From Gallionella sp. UBA6045 (lineage in GTDB: Bacteria; Pseudomonadota; Gammaproteobacteria; Burkholderiales; Gallionellaceae), in NCBI GenBank assembly GCA_002429165.1, contig DIYV01000164.1, positions 1,226 to 15,131 on the forward strand: DNA of 13,906 bases, written 5' to 3'. The position numbers and the translations under genes are program-made. Positions within the stretch are counted from its first letter, which is position 1. Every line of letters begins with the position of its first letter. The notes beneath the pieces were generated by a model. That model was given only the letters and a program-made list of their open reading frames with translations. It did not search any database and was not told the DNA's origin. Shown here in pieces: positions 5,111 through 12,518 of this stretch.

Positions 5111-7894
5111 ATGATAATCACGTCCGATTTATTTGAAGCATATATTAAATGTACTACTAAATGCTTTCTTTTGTCAGTGCGTGAGGTGGGTGCGGAAAAC
5201 ACCTATACGAACTGGATCAAAACTCAGGGCGAATCATACCGTAGCGAAGGACTCAAACACTTGATAGAGGGAGTCCCTTGCGGCGAGTACTCTATCAGCC
5301 CACACGAGATGGGACACGTCAAGACGGCAAAATGGAGGTTCGCTGTAAGTCTTGTCGCCCATACGGAGAATACGGAATCGTGCATTCATACAGTCGAAAG
5401 GCTTCCATCAGAGGGGAGAGGCAAGCCTGCCTTGTTTATCCCAATTCGATTTGTTCTCACCAACAAACTTTCTCTCGATGACCGGCTATTGCTGGCGTTT
5501 GATGCACTTACGCTTTCTGGATTCATTGGCCGCAATATTGGGCTCGGCAAGATTATCCACGGAGATGATTTTGCGACGCAAAAAGTTAAAACTTCGGCTT
5601 TGGCAAGCGAGGTGCGAAAACTGACCGGAAAGATTACATCAATACTTTCCTGCCCTACTGCACCTGGCCTTGTTTTGAATCAGCATTGCCCTGCTTGTGA
5701 ATTTCAAGTTCGCTGTCGGAAGATAGCGATAGAAAAGGATGATCTCAGCCTGCTGTCTGGCATGTCAGGAAAAGAGCGAAAGAAGTTAAACAGCAAAGGC
5801 ATCTTTACAGTCACTCAACTCTCATACACATTTCGTCCGCGTCGGAGGCCAAGGTTGCATGCTGCCAAGCGCGAGAAATATCACCACTCTTTGAAAGCAC
5901 TTGCGATTCGTGAGAAAAAGATTCATGTCGTCGGCAGTTCGGAACCGAAGATCGAAGGCACTCCAGTATATCTGGATGTTGAGGGTCTTCCAGACCGTGA
6001 TTTCCATTACCTCATTGGCATTCGGGTGAAAACCTTGCATGGAATGATTCAGCACAGTTTCTGGGCTGACAGTACAAACGATGAGCGACAAATCTGGACT
6101 AACTTTCTCGACGTGCTATCAAAAATAGAGAATCCCGTTCTGATCCACTATGGTAGTTATGAAACGGCATTCTTGAAGCTGATGTGTGAACGCTATGAAG
6201 GCCCGTCGGATGGTTCAGTAATTGCAAAAGCATTAGCGGAGCCATTAAACATCCTGTCTTTTATTTTTGCCCATATCTATTTTCCCGCTTTCTCAAATGG
6301 ATTAAAAGATCGCGCCAGGCTATTAGGTTTTGAATGGACAGAGCCTAATGCGTCAGGCGCATTGACAATAGTTTGGCGTTCCGAATGGGAAGAATCACGG
6401 GATTTAGGCATGAAAGAAAAGTTGATCACCTACAACGCAGAGGACTGTGATGCTTTACGATTAGTGACCGAATTTATTAGCAATCTATTTTTGCCAGCCA
6501 TTAAATCCACGAATCAAAATGTCCCTTTAACTGTTAACGTCGAGTCTTACTCAAAAAATTCACCTTTCAAGTTAGGAAGAGTGCAGTTCCAGCTTGCTGA
6601 ATTCGAGACAATTAACCAAGCTGCTTACTGGGATCACCAGCGAGAAAAAGTTTTGGTGAGATCAAGTGAGCATATCAAGAAAGTTTTGGGTAAAGCCCAC
6701 AAATCAAGACAGAATAAATTACCTGTAAACAAAATAATTCTGTGGCCCGCGCCGACAAGTTGCAACAAGTGCGGCAGCACAAATATGCACAAGTACCAAA
6801 GGTATAGCAAGACCGTGCTTGACGTGAAATTTAGCGATGCCGGAATCAAGAGATGGGTCATCCAATACGTGTTCTGGCGTTATCGGTGCAAAGAATGCTG
6901 GATTGTTTTTCAGAATCACGTTCGAGCTTGGACTCAAGAGAAATATGGCGTCAATCTGCGTGCGTTGACTGTGTACGAAAACATCGAGTTGCGGATACCG
7001 CAGGAAAGAATAGCCATTTTTTTGCATGATCTTCTCGGATTCAATCTTGCTCGCAGTGCCGTCAACGGACTTAAGGCTAGTGCTGCTGCATTTTATAAAG
7101 ATACCTACGATAAACTTGTTGAAAAAATCACAAGTGGCAGACTCATTCATGCGGATGAAACAAGAGTCAATCTGAAAGCTGGGATTGGGTATGTATGGGT
7201 ATTCACAAACCTGGAAAATGCTGTGTACGTTTACAGTGCGTCAAGGGAAGGAGAGTTGCTTCACTCGCTGTTCAAGGACTTCAAAGGGGTGTTGGTTTCT
7301 GATTTTTATGCTGCATATGATTCATTGAGCTGTCCACAGCAGAAGTGCCTCATTCATTTGATTCGAGATATGAACGATGATCTGATGAAGGAACCTTTTA
7401 ACGAGGAGATAAAGTTACTTACGGGTGAATTTTCCTTACTACTGAAGGCGATCATTGCAACGGTTGATAGCTTCGGTTTGAAAGGCCGTTTTTTGCGTAA
7501 ACACAAGTTGTCTGTGGATCGTTTCTTTAAGCACCTTGCTCATCAGAAGTTTCAGACGGAGGCCGCGCAAAAATGCAAAACACGATTAGAAAAGAACCGT
7601 CACTGTCTTTTCACTTTTCTGGATTTTGACGGCGTGCCGTGGAACAACAACAACGCCGAACACGCCATCAAATCCTTTGCTTTGCTTCGCAGAGATTTTA
7701 ACGGCGTAACAACCGAGAAAGGGCTTCGAGATTACTTGATACTGCTCAGCATTTACGAAACTTGCAAATTCAAGGGAGTAAGCTTCTTGGATTTCTTGCG
7801 CTCTGGCGAGAAAGACATTGACTGTTTTGCTGACAAAATAGCGGGAGTTACGCGATCAATTCATGATGCAGCTTGTCCTGCACCAACAATCTGA
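5111..7894 (+). CDS. Fusion of TM0106/RecB-like nuclease region, DEDD exonuclease-like domain and IS66-type DDE transposase
   Basis: A 927-aa protein with three recognisable parts. (a) Residues 1-245 resemble TM0106-type RecB/Cas4-like nucleases: an N-terminal Cys pair (Cys14, Cys18) and a C-terminal cluster CPACEFQVRC (Cys193, Cys196, Cys202), a layout that in relatives binds an Fe-S cluster, then DDLSLLSGMS and TVTQLSYTFRPRRR. A clear D...(D/E)xK active site is not visible. (b) Residues 284-465 look like a YprB-type RNase H-fold exonuclease: YLDVEG (Asp289, Glu291), LIHYGSYE (Glu351) and YNAEDC (Tyr441, Asp445). (c) Residues 545-905 match IS66 transposases: a zinc ribbon (Cys551/554, Cys593/596), then HADET (Asp682), SDFYAAYD (Asp731) and NNNAEHAIK (Glu850) as the DDE triad. 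Residues 466-544 are an unassigned linker. The usual N-terminal region of IS66 transposases is absent. The start has no clear Shine-Dalgarno but gives a family-like N-terminus. Base use is visibly more A+T-rich than the neighbours, suggesting transfer. No IS66 helper genes (tnpA, tnpB) or clear terminal repeats were found. Confidence 0.85.
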   Translation: MIITSDLFEAYIKCTTKCFLLSVREVGAENTYTNWIKTQGESYRSEGLKHLIEGVPCGEYSISPHEMGHVKTAKWRFAVSLVAHTENTESCIHTVERLPSEGRGKPALFIPIRFVLTNKLSLDDRLLLAFDALTLSGFIGRNIGLGKIIHGDDFATQKVKTSALASEVRKLTGKITSILSCPTAPGLVLNQHCPACEFQVRCRKIAIEKDDLSLLSGMSGKERKKLNSKGIFTVTQLSYTFRPRRRPRLHAAKREKYHHSLKALAIREKKIHVVGSSEPKIEGTPVYLDVEGLPDRDFHYLIGIRVKTLHGMIQHSFWADSTNDERQIWTNFLDVLSKIENPVLIHYGSYETAFLKLMCERYEGPSDGSVIAKALAEPLNILSFIFAHIYFPAFSNGLKDRARLLGFEWTEPNASGALTIVWRSEWEESRDLGMKEKLITYNAEDCDALRLVTEFISNLFLPAIKSTNQNVPLTVNVESYSKNSPFKLGRVQFQLAEFETINQAAYWDHQREKVLVRSSEHIKKVLGKAHKSRQNKLPVNKIILWPAPTSCNKCGSTNMHKYQRYSKTVLDVKFSDAGIKRWVIQYVFWRYRCKECWIVFQNHVRAWTQEKYGVNLRALTVYENIELRIPQERIAIFLHDLLGFNLARSAVNGLKASAAAFYKDTYDKLVEKITSGRLIHADETRVNLKAGIGYVWVFTNLENAVYVYSASREGELLHSLFKDFKGVLVSDFYAAYDSLSCPQQKCLIHLIRDMNDDLMKEPFNEEIKLLTGEFSLLLKAIIATVDSFGLKGRFLRKHKLSVDRFFKHLAHQKFQTEAAQKCKTRLEKNRHCLFTFLDFDGVPWNNNNAEHAIKSFALLRRDFNGVTTEKGLRDYLILLSIYETCKFKGVSFLDFLRSGEKDIDCFADKIAGVTRSIHDAACPAPTI

Positions 7895-7935
7895 CAAATA
7901 CCATTTTTTACGAATGGCAACCACCGATAGCACAT

Positions 7936-8292
7936 CTATTTAACCTGCCCCCGCTCAATGCTGATCCCCACCATCTTGCAGTTGCGAATCGCTTGTAGTT
8001 TGGCGACGCTGACCTTGACCCAAGGCGCGTTGAAGTCCTTGAGGATGATTTGCGCGATGTGTTCGGCCAGGGTTTCCATCAAGGAGAAATGCCCCTCGCT
8101 CAGCACGGTCTGGAGGTGCTGCGCGACTTCTGCATAATCCAGCGCGTCGTTGATGTCGTCGCTGGTGCAGGCGCGGCTGTTGGGCAACGCGATGTCGAGG
8201 TCGATCTGCAGGGTTTGCGGCACGACCTTTTCACGCTCGTAGATGCCGATCAACGTTGTGACCTTGAGTTCCCTCAGAAATATGATGTCCAT
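7936..8292 (-). CDS. folB: Dihydroneopterin aldolase
   Basis: Folate pathway enzyme converting 7,8-dihydroneopterin to 6-hydroxymethyl-7,8-dihydropterin and glycolaldehyde; cytosolic, typically an octamer. The 118-aa length is typical. Visible are the N-terminal strand MDIIFLRELKVTTLIGIYEREK with the active-site glutamate (Glu21, equivalent to Glu22 of Escherichia coli), LDYAEVAQHL, the FSLMETLAEHIA segment with the substrate-binding Glu73, and VSVAKLQAIRN with catalytic Lys98, ending in VGISIERG. It is convergent with the fusion gene (41-bp gap) and divergent from plsY; folB next to plsY is a common proteobacterial arrangement. Confidence 0.93.
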   Translation of the reverse strand: MDIIFLRELKVTTLIGIYEREKVVPQTLQIDLDIALPNSRACTSDDINDALDYAEVAQHLQTVLSEGHFSLMETLAEHIAQIILKDFNAPWVKVSVAKLQAIRNCKMVGISIERGQVK

Positions 8293-8304
8293 GACTTTTG
8301 TTTG

Positions 8305-8333
8305 TTGGTGGTCTGCATAACTTGGCGTAAAAT
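8305..8333 (+). promoter_or_regulatory. Candidate plsY promoter
   Basis: TTGGTG (8305-8310) and TAAAAT (8328-8333) with a 17-bp spacer, in the 85-bp gap between the divergent folB and plsY starts and 44 bp before the plsY ATG. The -10 keeps the key A2 and T6; the -35 is imperfect. Confidence 0.4.
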
Positions 8334-8377
8334 CCGCCGCTCGTTCATTCCCATTTATTCATTCTAAGACATTACCG

Positions 8378-8989
8378 ATGTTGACCGTAGTTTTTATCAT
8401 TGCAGCTTATCTGCTGGGCTCGATTTCTTTCGCAGTCATTACCAGCAAATTGTTCGGCCTTGCCGATCCCCGCACCTATGGTTCCGGTAATCCCGGCGCG
8501 ACGAATGTGTTGCGCAGCGGCAAGAAGGCGGTTGCGGCGCTGACCCTGTTGGGAGATGCGGCAAAGGGTTGGCTGGCGGTATTTTTGGCGATACATTTCT
8601 CCCCGAGCGATGTGTCATACACGGTGCTGGCTGCGGCAGTGTCGCTGGCGGTGTTCATCGGCCACCTGTTTCCGGTCTTCCTGCGCTTCAAGGGCGGAAA
8701 GGGTGTGGCGACGGCGTTAGGCGTGTTGCTGGCGTTGAATGTATGGGTGGGGTTGGGCGGGCTGGCGACCTGGTTATTCATGGCGCTGGTATTCCGTTAC
8801 TCGTCATTGGCGGCTTTGACCGCTGCTATTGCTACACCGATTTACGCGGTGTTGCTGGGTTTGCCGAAGGAGTGGGTGCTGGCATCGGGCATCCTGTCGT
8901 TGCTGCTGATCTGGCGGCACAAGAGCAATATTCAAAATCTGCTGGCGGGAAAAGAATCGAAGATCGGCAGCAAGAAAGCCAGCCAGTAA
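8378..8989 (+). CDS. plsY: Acyl-phosphate:glycerol-3-phosphate acyltransferase
   Basis: Inner-membrane enzyme that moves the acyl chain from acyl-phosphate (made by PlsX) to glycerol-3-phosphate, giving lysophosphatidic acid for phospholipid synthesis. At 203 aa it matches the Escherichia coli protein (205). Motifs present are [12 protein letters not shown] (residues ~37-48) and [21 protein letters not shown] (~95-115). Several hydrophobic membrane segments are visible: 1-22, around 50-70, 80-100, 115-140 and 145-185. The tail is lysine-rich ([12 protein letters not shown]). The ATG at 8378 puts the first membrane helix at the N-terminus as expected, although no strong Shine-Dalgarno precedes it. 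Confidence 0.95.
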   Translation: MLTVVFIIAAYLLGSISFAVITSKLFGLADPRTYGSGNPGATNVLRSGKKAVAALTLLGDAAKGWLAVFLAIHFSPSDVSYTVLAAAVSLAVFIGHLFPVFLRFKGGKGVATALGVLLALNVWVGLGGLATWLFMALVFRYSSLAALTAAIATPIYAVLLGLPKEWVLASGILSLLLIWRHKSNIQNLLAGKESKIGSKKASQ

Positions 8990-9032
8990 ACAAGCCGCCC
9001 GCAACAAGTCCATGGGGATGAATGTCCAATCT

Positions 9033-9058
9033 TGAGTATTATCATATAATAATATTCA
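9033..9058. promoter_or_regulatory. A/T-rich palindrome over the -10 of the moxR-type operon
   Basis: Arms TGAGTATTAT (9033-9042) and ATAATATTCA (9049-9058) are complementary at 9 of 10 positions around a 6-bp centre. A consensus TATAAT (9045-9050) lies inside, 29 bp before the ATG at 9080. No good -35 is visible at 16-18 bp, so this promoter could need an activator or be controlled by a repressor on the palindrome. Confidence 0.4.
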
Positions 9059-9079
9059 GTTTCATCTTTTGGAGTAACC

Positions 9080-10126
9080 ATGCGCCCGGCACAACTTCAG
9101 GCTGTACTTGATCGAGAGTTTTTGAGTGCCCGTGAAGGACACCATACGCCAGTCATGCTCTGGGGTCCGCCCGGCGTGGGAAAATCCCAGATCATTGCCC
9201 AGGTCGCGACCCGTCATGCGGTGCCGATGATCGATATACGTTTGTCGCAAATGGAGCCGTCGGATTTGCGCGGCATCCCCTTCAGAATCGACAATCGCGT
9301 CGAATGGGCGGTGCCCTCCATGCTGCCCGATGTCGAGCGTCATGGCCCGGAAGGTGTTCTATTCCTGGACGAAATCACTTCCGCACCGCCCAGCGTTTCG
9401 GCGGCCGCCTATCAGCTGATTCTTGATCGCCGTCTGGGTGCCTATGAGGTCCCGGCAGGCTGGGCGATCTTCGCTGCCGGCAATCGCCAGGGCGACCGGG
9501 GCGTCACTTACACCATGCCGGCGCCTTTGGCCAACCGCTTTTCGCATTTCGAGATCGAGGCCAATCTCGACGACTGGGTGAGCTGGGCTTATGGCAATGG
9601 TATCGATGAGCGTCTGATCGGCTTTCTGCGTTTTCGTCCCGAACGCCTGTTCGATTTCGATCCGGCGCACAATCCCGTTGCGTTCCCCAGTCCGCGCTCC
9701 TGGGAATTTGCCCACCGGGCGCTGCAGAAATTCGGCGACTCTCCACAATTGCTGCTGGCCACACTGCAAGCCTGTGTAGGCCCTGCGGCCGGGCTGGAGC
9801 TCTATGCCTTTGTTGAAAATCTGGATCGCATGCCCGATCTGGATGCGATCCTGCGCGGCGAGCAGGTGGAGGTGCCGCGCGAAGTGGATCTGCAATATGC
9901 GGTGGCATCGGCGCTGATCGGGCGCGCGGCTCGTGCCAAGGGCAGCAGTAATGCGCGTGAAATTCACGGACATATTCTGGATTACGCGGGCCGCTTCCCG
10001 CTACGCGAAATGGGCGTGATGCTGGTATCCGACATGCATCGCGCCATCGGGCAGCAATTATTTGCGGTACCGCAGTTTTCGACATGGGCGAATGCCGTGG
10101 CTGATGTGATGCTTTATCAGCATTAG
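9080..10126 (+). CDS. MoxR-type AAA+ ATPase
   Basis: A 348-aa AAA+ ATPase of the MoxR/AAA_5 type, soluble and expected to form hexamers that remodel a client together with a VWA partner. Walker A is GPPGVGKS (residues 29-36) and Walker B VLFLDE (93-98). A sensor-1 asparagine sits in AAGNRQGDRG (Asn135), and an arginine-finger-like Arg follows in PLANRFSHFEI (Arg153). The C-terminal lid includes FPSPRSWEFAHRALQ. A GGAG Shine-Dalgarno (9071-9074) is 5 bp before the ATG. It begins a three-gene operon; the next gene starts 3 bp after its stop. Characterised relatives (NorQ, CbbQ, RavA) insert cofactors or reactivate enzymes with VWA partners, but none of their clients is encoded here, so the substrate is unknown. 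Confidence 0.87.
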   Translation: MRPAQLQAVLDREFLSAREGHHTPVMLWGPPGVGKSQIIAQVATRHAVPMIDIRLSQMEPSDLRGIPFRIDNRVEWAVPSMLPDVERHGPEGVLFLDEITSAPPSVSAAAYQLILDRRLGAYEVPAGWAIFAAGNRQGDRGVTYTMPAPLANRFSHFEIEANLDDWVSWAYGNGIDERLIGFLRFRPERLFDFDPAHNPVAFPSPRSWEFAHRALQKFGDSPQLLLATLQACVGPAAGLELYAFVENLDRMPDLDAILRGEQVEVPREVDLQYAVASALIGRAARAKGSSNAREIHGHILDYAGRFPLREMGVMLVSDMHRAIGQQLFAVPQFSTWANAVADVMLYQH

Positions 10127-10129
10127 GAA

Positions 10130-11320
10130 ATGGACCTTCACGACATCGAAACCAAACTTGCGGCAGCCCGTACCCGGCTGATACTCGACAAGCCGTTTCT
10201 GGGCGCGCTTGCGCTGCGCCTGCCGATGATCGCGGCCGATCCGAAATGGTGTCAAACCACAAGCACCGATGCGCGCAGCTTTTATTACAACCCGGCTTAC
10301 ATCGATGCCTTGAGTATGGAACAAGCACAGTTCGTGCTGGCCAATCAAGCTCTGCACTGCGCCCTCTCGCATTTTTCACGGCGGCAGCATCGCAGCAGGT
10401 TTCGTTGGAATATTGCCTGCGATCATGCCATCAACCCGCTTCTGGTCAAGGACGGTCTCATTCCTCCTCCCGGCACGCTGGTGCTGGAGTGTTATGAAGG
10501 CATGACGGCGGAGGAAATTTATCCCTGTATCGATGAGAACGACAGTGACGAGCCCCTGGAACAGCCGCAACAAGATGGCGAGGGAAGCGGAGATTCAAAA
10601 GAAGAAGCCAAAGGACATGAACCGGAGCAGGAAAATTCAAAACATGATGGAGCAAGCGGTGCGGCGGAGCCTCAACCACTCAGTGCGAGTGAACTGGAAT
10701 CTCTGACCGCACAATGGCAACAGCGTCTTGCCGGCGCAGCACAACAGGCGCAACAGGCTGGAAAACTGGGTGGCATTCTGGGTCGCATGGTCGGAGAGCT
10801 GATGCAACCCAAGTTGCCCTGGCGTATGTTGCTCGCCCGCTACATGACGCAGTTCGCGCGTGACGATTACAGTTACATGCATCCCTCCAGGCGAGAAGGG
10901 GAAATGATTTTGCCTTCCCTGAGGAGTGCACAGGCCGATATCCTGGTGGTGATCGATAGCAGCGGTTCGATTTCAGAGCAGGAGGTCGATGAATTCATGA
11001 GCGAGGTCAATGCAATAAAAGGGCAGTTGCGCGCGCGCATTTTGCTCCATGCCTGCGATACCGCGCTTGCCGAAGACGGGCCGTGGTTATTTGAGCCGTG
11101 GGACGAATTCAGATTGCCCAAGTCAATTAAGGGTGGCGGCGGCACCGATTTCAGGCCGGTTTTCGACTGGATTTCGCGTAAGGGGCGCGAGCCCGATCTG
11201 CTGCTTTATTTCACCGATGCACTAGGGGAGTTTCCGCCGGTCGAGCCCGCCTTTCCGGTGCTCTGGCTGGTCAAAGGCAAAGCGCCTGTCCCTTGGGGAC
11301 AACGCATCCAGCTGAATTAA
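10130..11320 (+). CDS. VWA-like (DUF2201-type) partner of the MoxR ATPase
   Basis: A 396-aa soluble protein in three parts. The N-terminal ~135 residues match the putative metallopeptidase domain of DUF2201 proteins (WNIACDHAIN; YEGMTAEEIYP). Where relatives carry a zincin-like HExxH helix, this one reads ANQALHCALSH: the first His and the Glu are replaced by Asn72 and Gln73, while His76 and His81 remain. A low-complexity acidic, Gln/Glu/Ser-rich linker spans about 135-190. The C-terminal domain (about 260-396) is von Willebrand-like with an intact MIDAS: ILVVIDSSGS (Asp276, Ser278, Ser280), GGGGTDFRPVFDW (Thr339) and LYFTDALG (Asp363). The start is 3 bp after the ATPase stop. A metal-dependent docking role in an ATPase/VWA machine is inferred. 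Confidence 0.82.
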   Translation: MDLHDIETKLAAARTRLILDKPFLGALALRLPMIAADPKWCQTTSTDARSFYYNPAYIDALSMEQAQFVLANQALHCALSHFSRRQHRSRFRWNIACDHAINPLLVKDGLIPPPGTLVLECYEGMTAEEIYPCIDENDSDEPLEQPQQDGEGSGDSKEEAKGHEPEQENSKHDGASGAAEPQPLSASELESLTAQWQQRLAGAAQQAQQAGKLGGILGRMVGELMQPKLPWRMLLARYMTQFARDDYSYMHPSRREGEMILPSLRSAQADILVVIDSSGSISEQEVDEFMSEVNAIKGQLRARILLHACDTALAEDGPWLFEPWDEFRLPKSIKGGGGTDFRPVFDWISRKGREPDLLLYFTDALGEFPPVEPAFPVLWLVKGKAPVPWGQRIQLN

Positions 11321-11328
11321 GGATAGCC

Positions 11329-12483
11329 ATGTCAGGACTGGCACCAGAAGATGAATTGCGCCTCAATGTGATGATGGCCGGAGACCTGCAGGCTGTCCGT
11401 ATCGATGAGGCCGCCATGATCGTCCATGGTTTGTCTTCGCGAGGCGAGGCCTCGATCAAGCTGCATCCGACCGGGCGGAATGAGCAGTATTTGCGCCGTG
11501 TGCGCGAAATTCTGGCGGGCCATGCTACGGGTTCTCCGGGCGGCTATCCTGTCTATTTGCATGGCTGGACGCGCATGGGACAAGCGCGCGACAAGGGGCT
11601 CGATTGCCTGTTGTTGCTTGGTGAGGCCGAGGCGGTGGTGTCGGTGGCGTATTCAAACGGGCTGACCGACGAACTGGCGCGGCGCGCATGGTGGGCCATG
11701 CCGGCGGCGGACAATGCACGCCGCATGCTGGAACGCGACTGCGTGGTTCAGGGAAAAATGGGCAAAGTATTGGCCGAACATCTTGTCGAGTACCTGCCCT
11801 TCGAGAACAACCCGCATACGATCATCGATACGATCCGGCTCTTGCTGCAGCCGGGGTTGATCGATGATGAGGTACGCAAAAAGCTGTGGAACCGTGGCGC
11901 TGTCGATAACGCTTATCATGTCGGTTTTCTCGAGCGCATGCCTGATGATTTTCCGGCAGAAGTCTCGCCACGCAATGACTGGAATGCACTGAGCTCAAGA
12001 CTGGCACAATTCGCGGATTATCCTTATGCGGCACAGCTTGAGCGAGTCTTGTCAGCAAGAGGCCAGGCATTTCTTCAGACCAGCGAAGCGATGTTGCGCT
12101 ACCCGGCGGACAGGGATGTGGTGAATGCGTTGCTCAATGCGCTGGCTGCTTATTTTTCATCAATATCGCATCCTGGATGTTGTGGCGAAGATACACTCGA
12201 GGCAATGTTTGCAAACGTGGATGCGTTTTGCCGCGATGTCACATCAGCGGCAGGGCAATTTCTGGGTAGCTTCCCGGAATATGCATCGGAAGTGCGCGCG
12301 ATGCTGGCATTGTCATGCATGAATAGCAGTGTGGCAGCGCCGATTTTGTCGCGCAGCACAGCCGGCGGTACCCTGATGCGCCAGAAACTCGAGCCGATTA
12401 CGACGCCAATTTTGCAGCAAATTGCGGTATTACGCGGACAGGCTTTCAGCGCCACCGCACCGCGCAGGCGCCCTCGCGCATAA
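11329..12483 (+). CDS. Uncharacterised 384-aa protein, third gene of the MoxR/VWA operon
   Basis: I do not assign a function. The ATG at 11329 is chosen because AAGGA (11319-11323) stands 5 bp upstream and overlaps the stop of the VWA gene; an in-frame TTG at 11293 would overlap that gene by 28 bp. The protein is soluble, with no signal peptide or membrane segment. Conserved-looking stretches are LHPTGRNEQYLRRVREILAGH, GSPGGYPVYLHGWTRMGQARD (about residues 64-85), ELARRAWWAMPAADNARRMLER, and VEYLPFENNPHTIIDTIRLLLQPGLIDDEVRKKLW. The rest is mostly helical with Ala/Leu-rich repeats suggestive of a HEAT-like scaffold (an impression, not measured). The C-terminus is basic (APRRRPRA). From memory it resembles proteins named DsrS near sulfur-oxidation genes; no dsr gene is in view, so this is only a lead. 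Tight spacing implies it works with the ATPase/VWA pair. Confidence 0.7.
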   Translation: MSGLAPEDELRLNVMMAGDLQAVRIDEAAMIVHGLSSRGEASIKLHPTGRNEQYLRRVREILAGHATGSPGGYPVYLHGWTRMGQARDKGLDCLLLLGEAEAVVSVAYSNGLTDELARRAWWAMPAADNARRMLERDCVVQGKMGKVLAEHLVEYLPFENNPHTIIDTIRLLLQPGLIDDEVRKKLWNRGAVDNAYHVGFLERMPDDFPAEVSPRNDWNALSSRLAQFADYPYAAQLERVLSARGQAFLQTSEAMLRYPADRDVVNALLNALAAYFSSISHPGCCGEDTLEAMFANVDAFCRDVTSAAGQFLGSFPEYASEVRAMLALSCMNSSVAAPILSRSTAGGTLMRQKLEPITTPILQQIAVLRGQAFSATAPRRRPRA

Positions 12484-12493
12484 ATTCGGTTTT

Positions 12494-12518
12494 TCAGGCG
12501 GCCTTCCGGCTGATTTTT
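12494..12518 (+). terminator. Rho-independent terminator of the moxR-type operon
   Basis: Stem TCAGGCGG (12494-12501) with CCGGCTGA (12506-12513), 7 of 8 pairs, a four-base loop CCTT, then TTTTT (12514-12518). It lies 11 bp after the last plus-strand stop. The T-run overlaps the tsaD stop codon on the other strand. Minus-strand transcripts would meet A's after the hairpin, so it works for the plus strand only. Confidence 0.7.

Noticed and set aside
7901..7917. CCATT/AATGG inverted repeat between the fusion gene and folB as a bidirectional terminator
   Set aside because: Only five A/T-rich pairs with a seven-base loop, and no T-run after it on either strand.
5057..7935. Terminal inverted repeats of an IS66-type element
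   Set aside because: Only a short gapped resemblance between TGCTTAGCGGT near 5090 and the reverse complement of the region around 7920-7931; too weak to call ends.
9504..10379. A 291-codon minus-strand frame opposite the moxR-type gene
   Set aside because: Shadow of GC-rich third positions; the plus-strand gene carries all AAA+ motifs in order.
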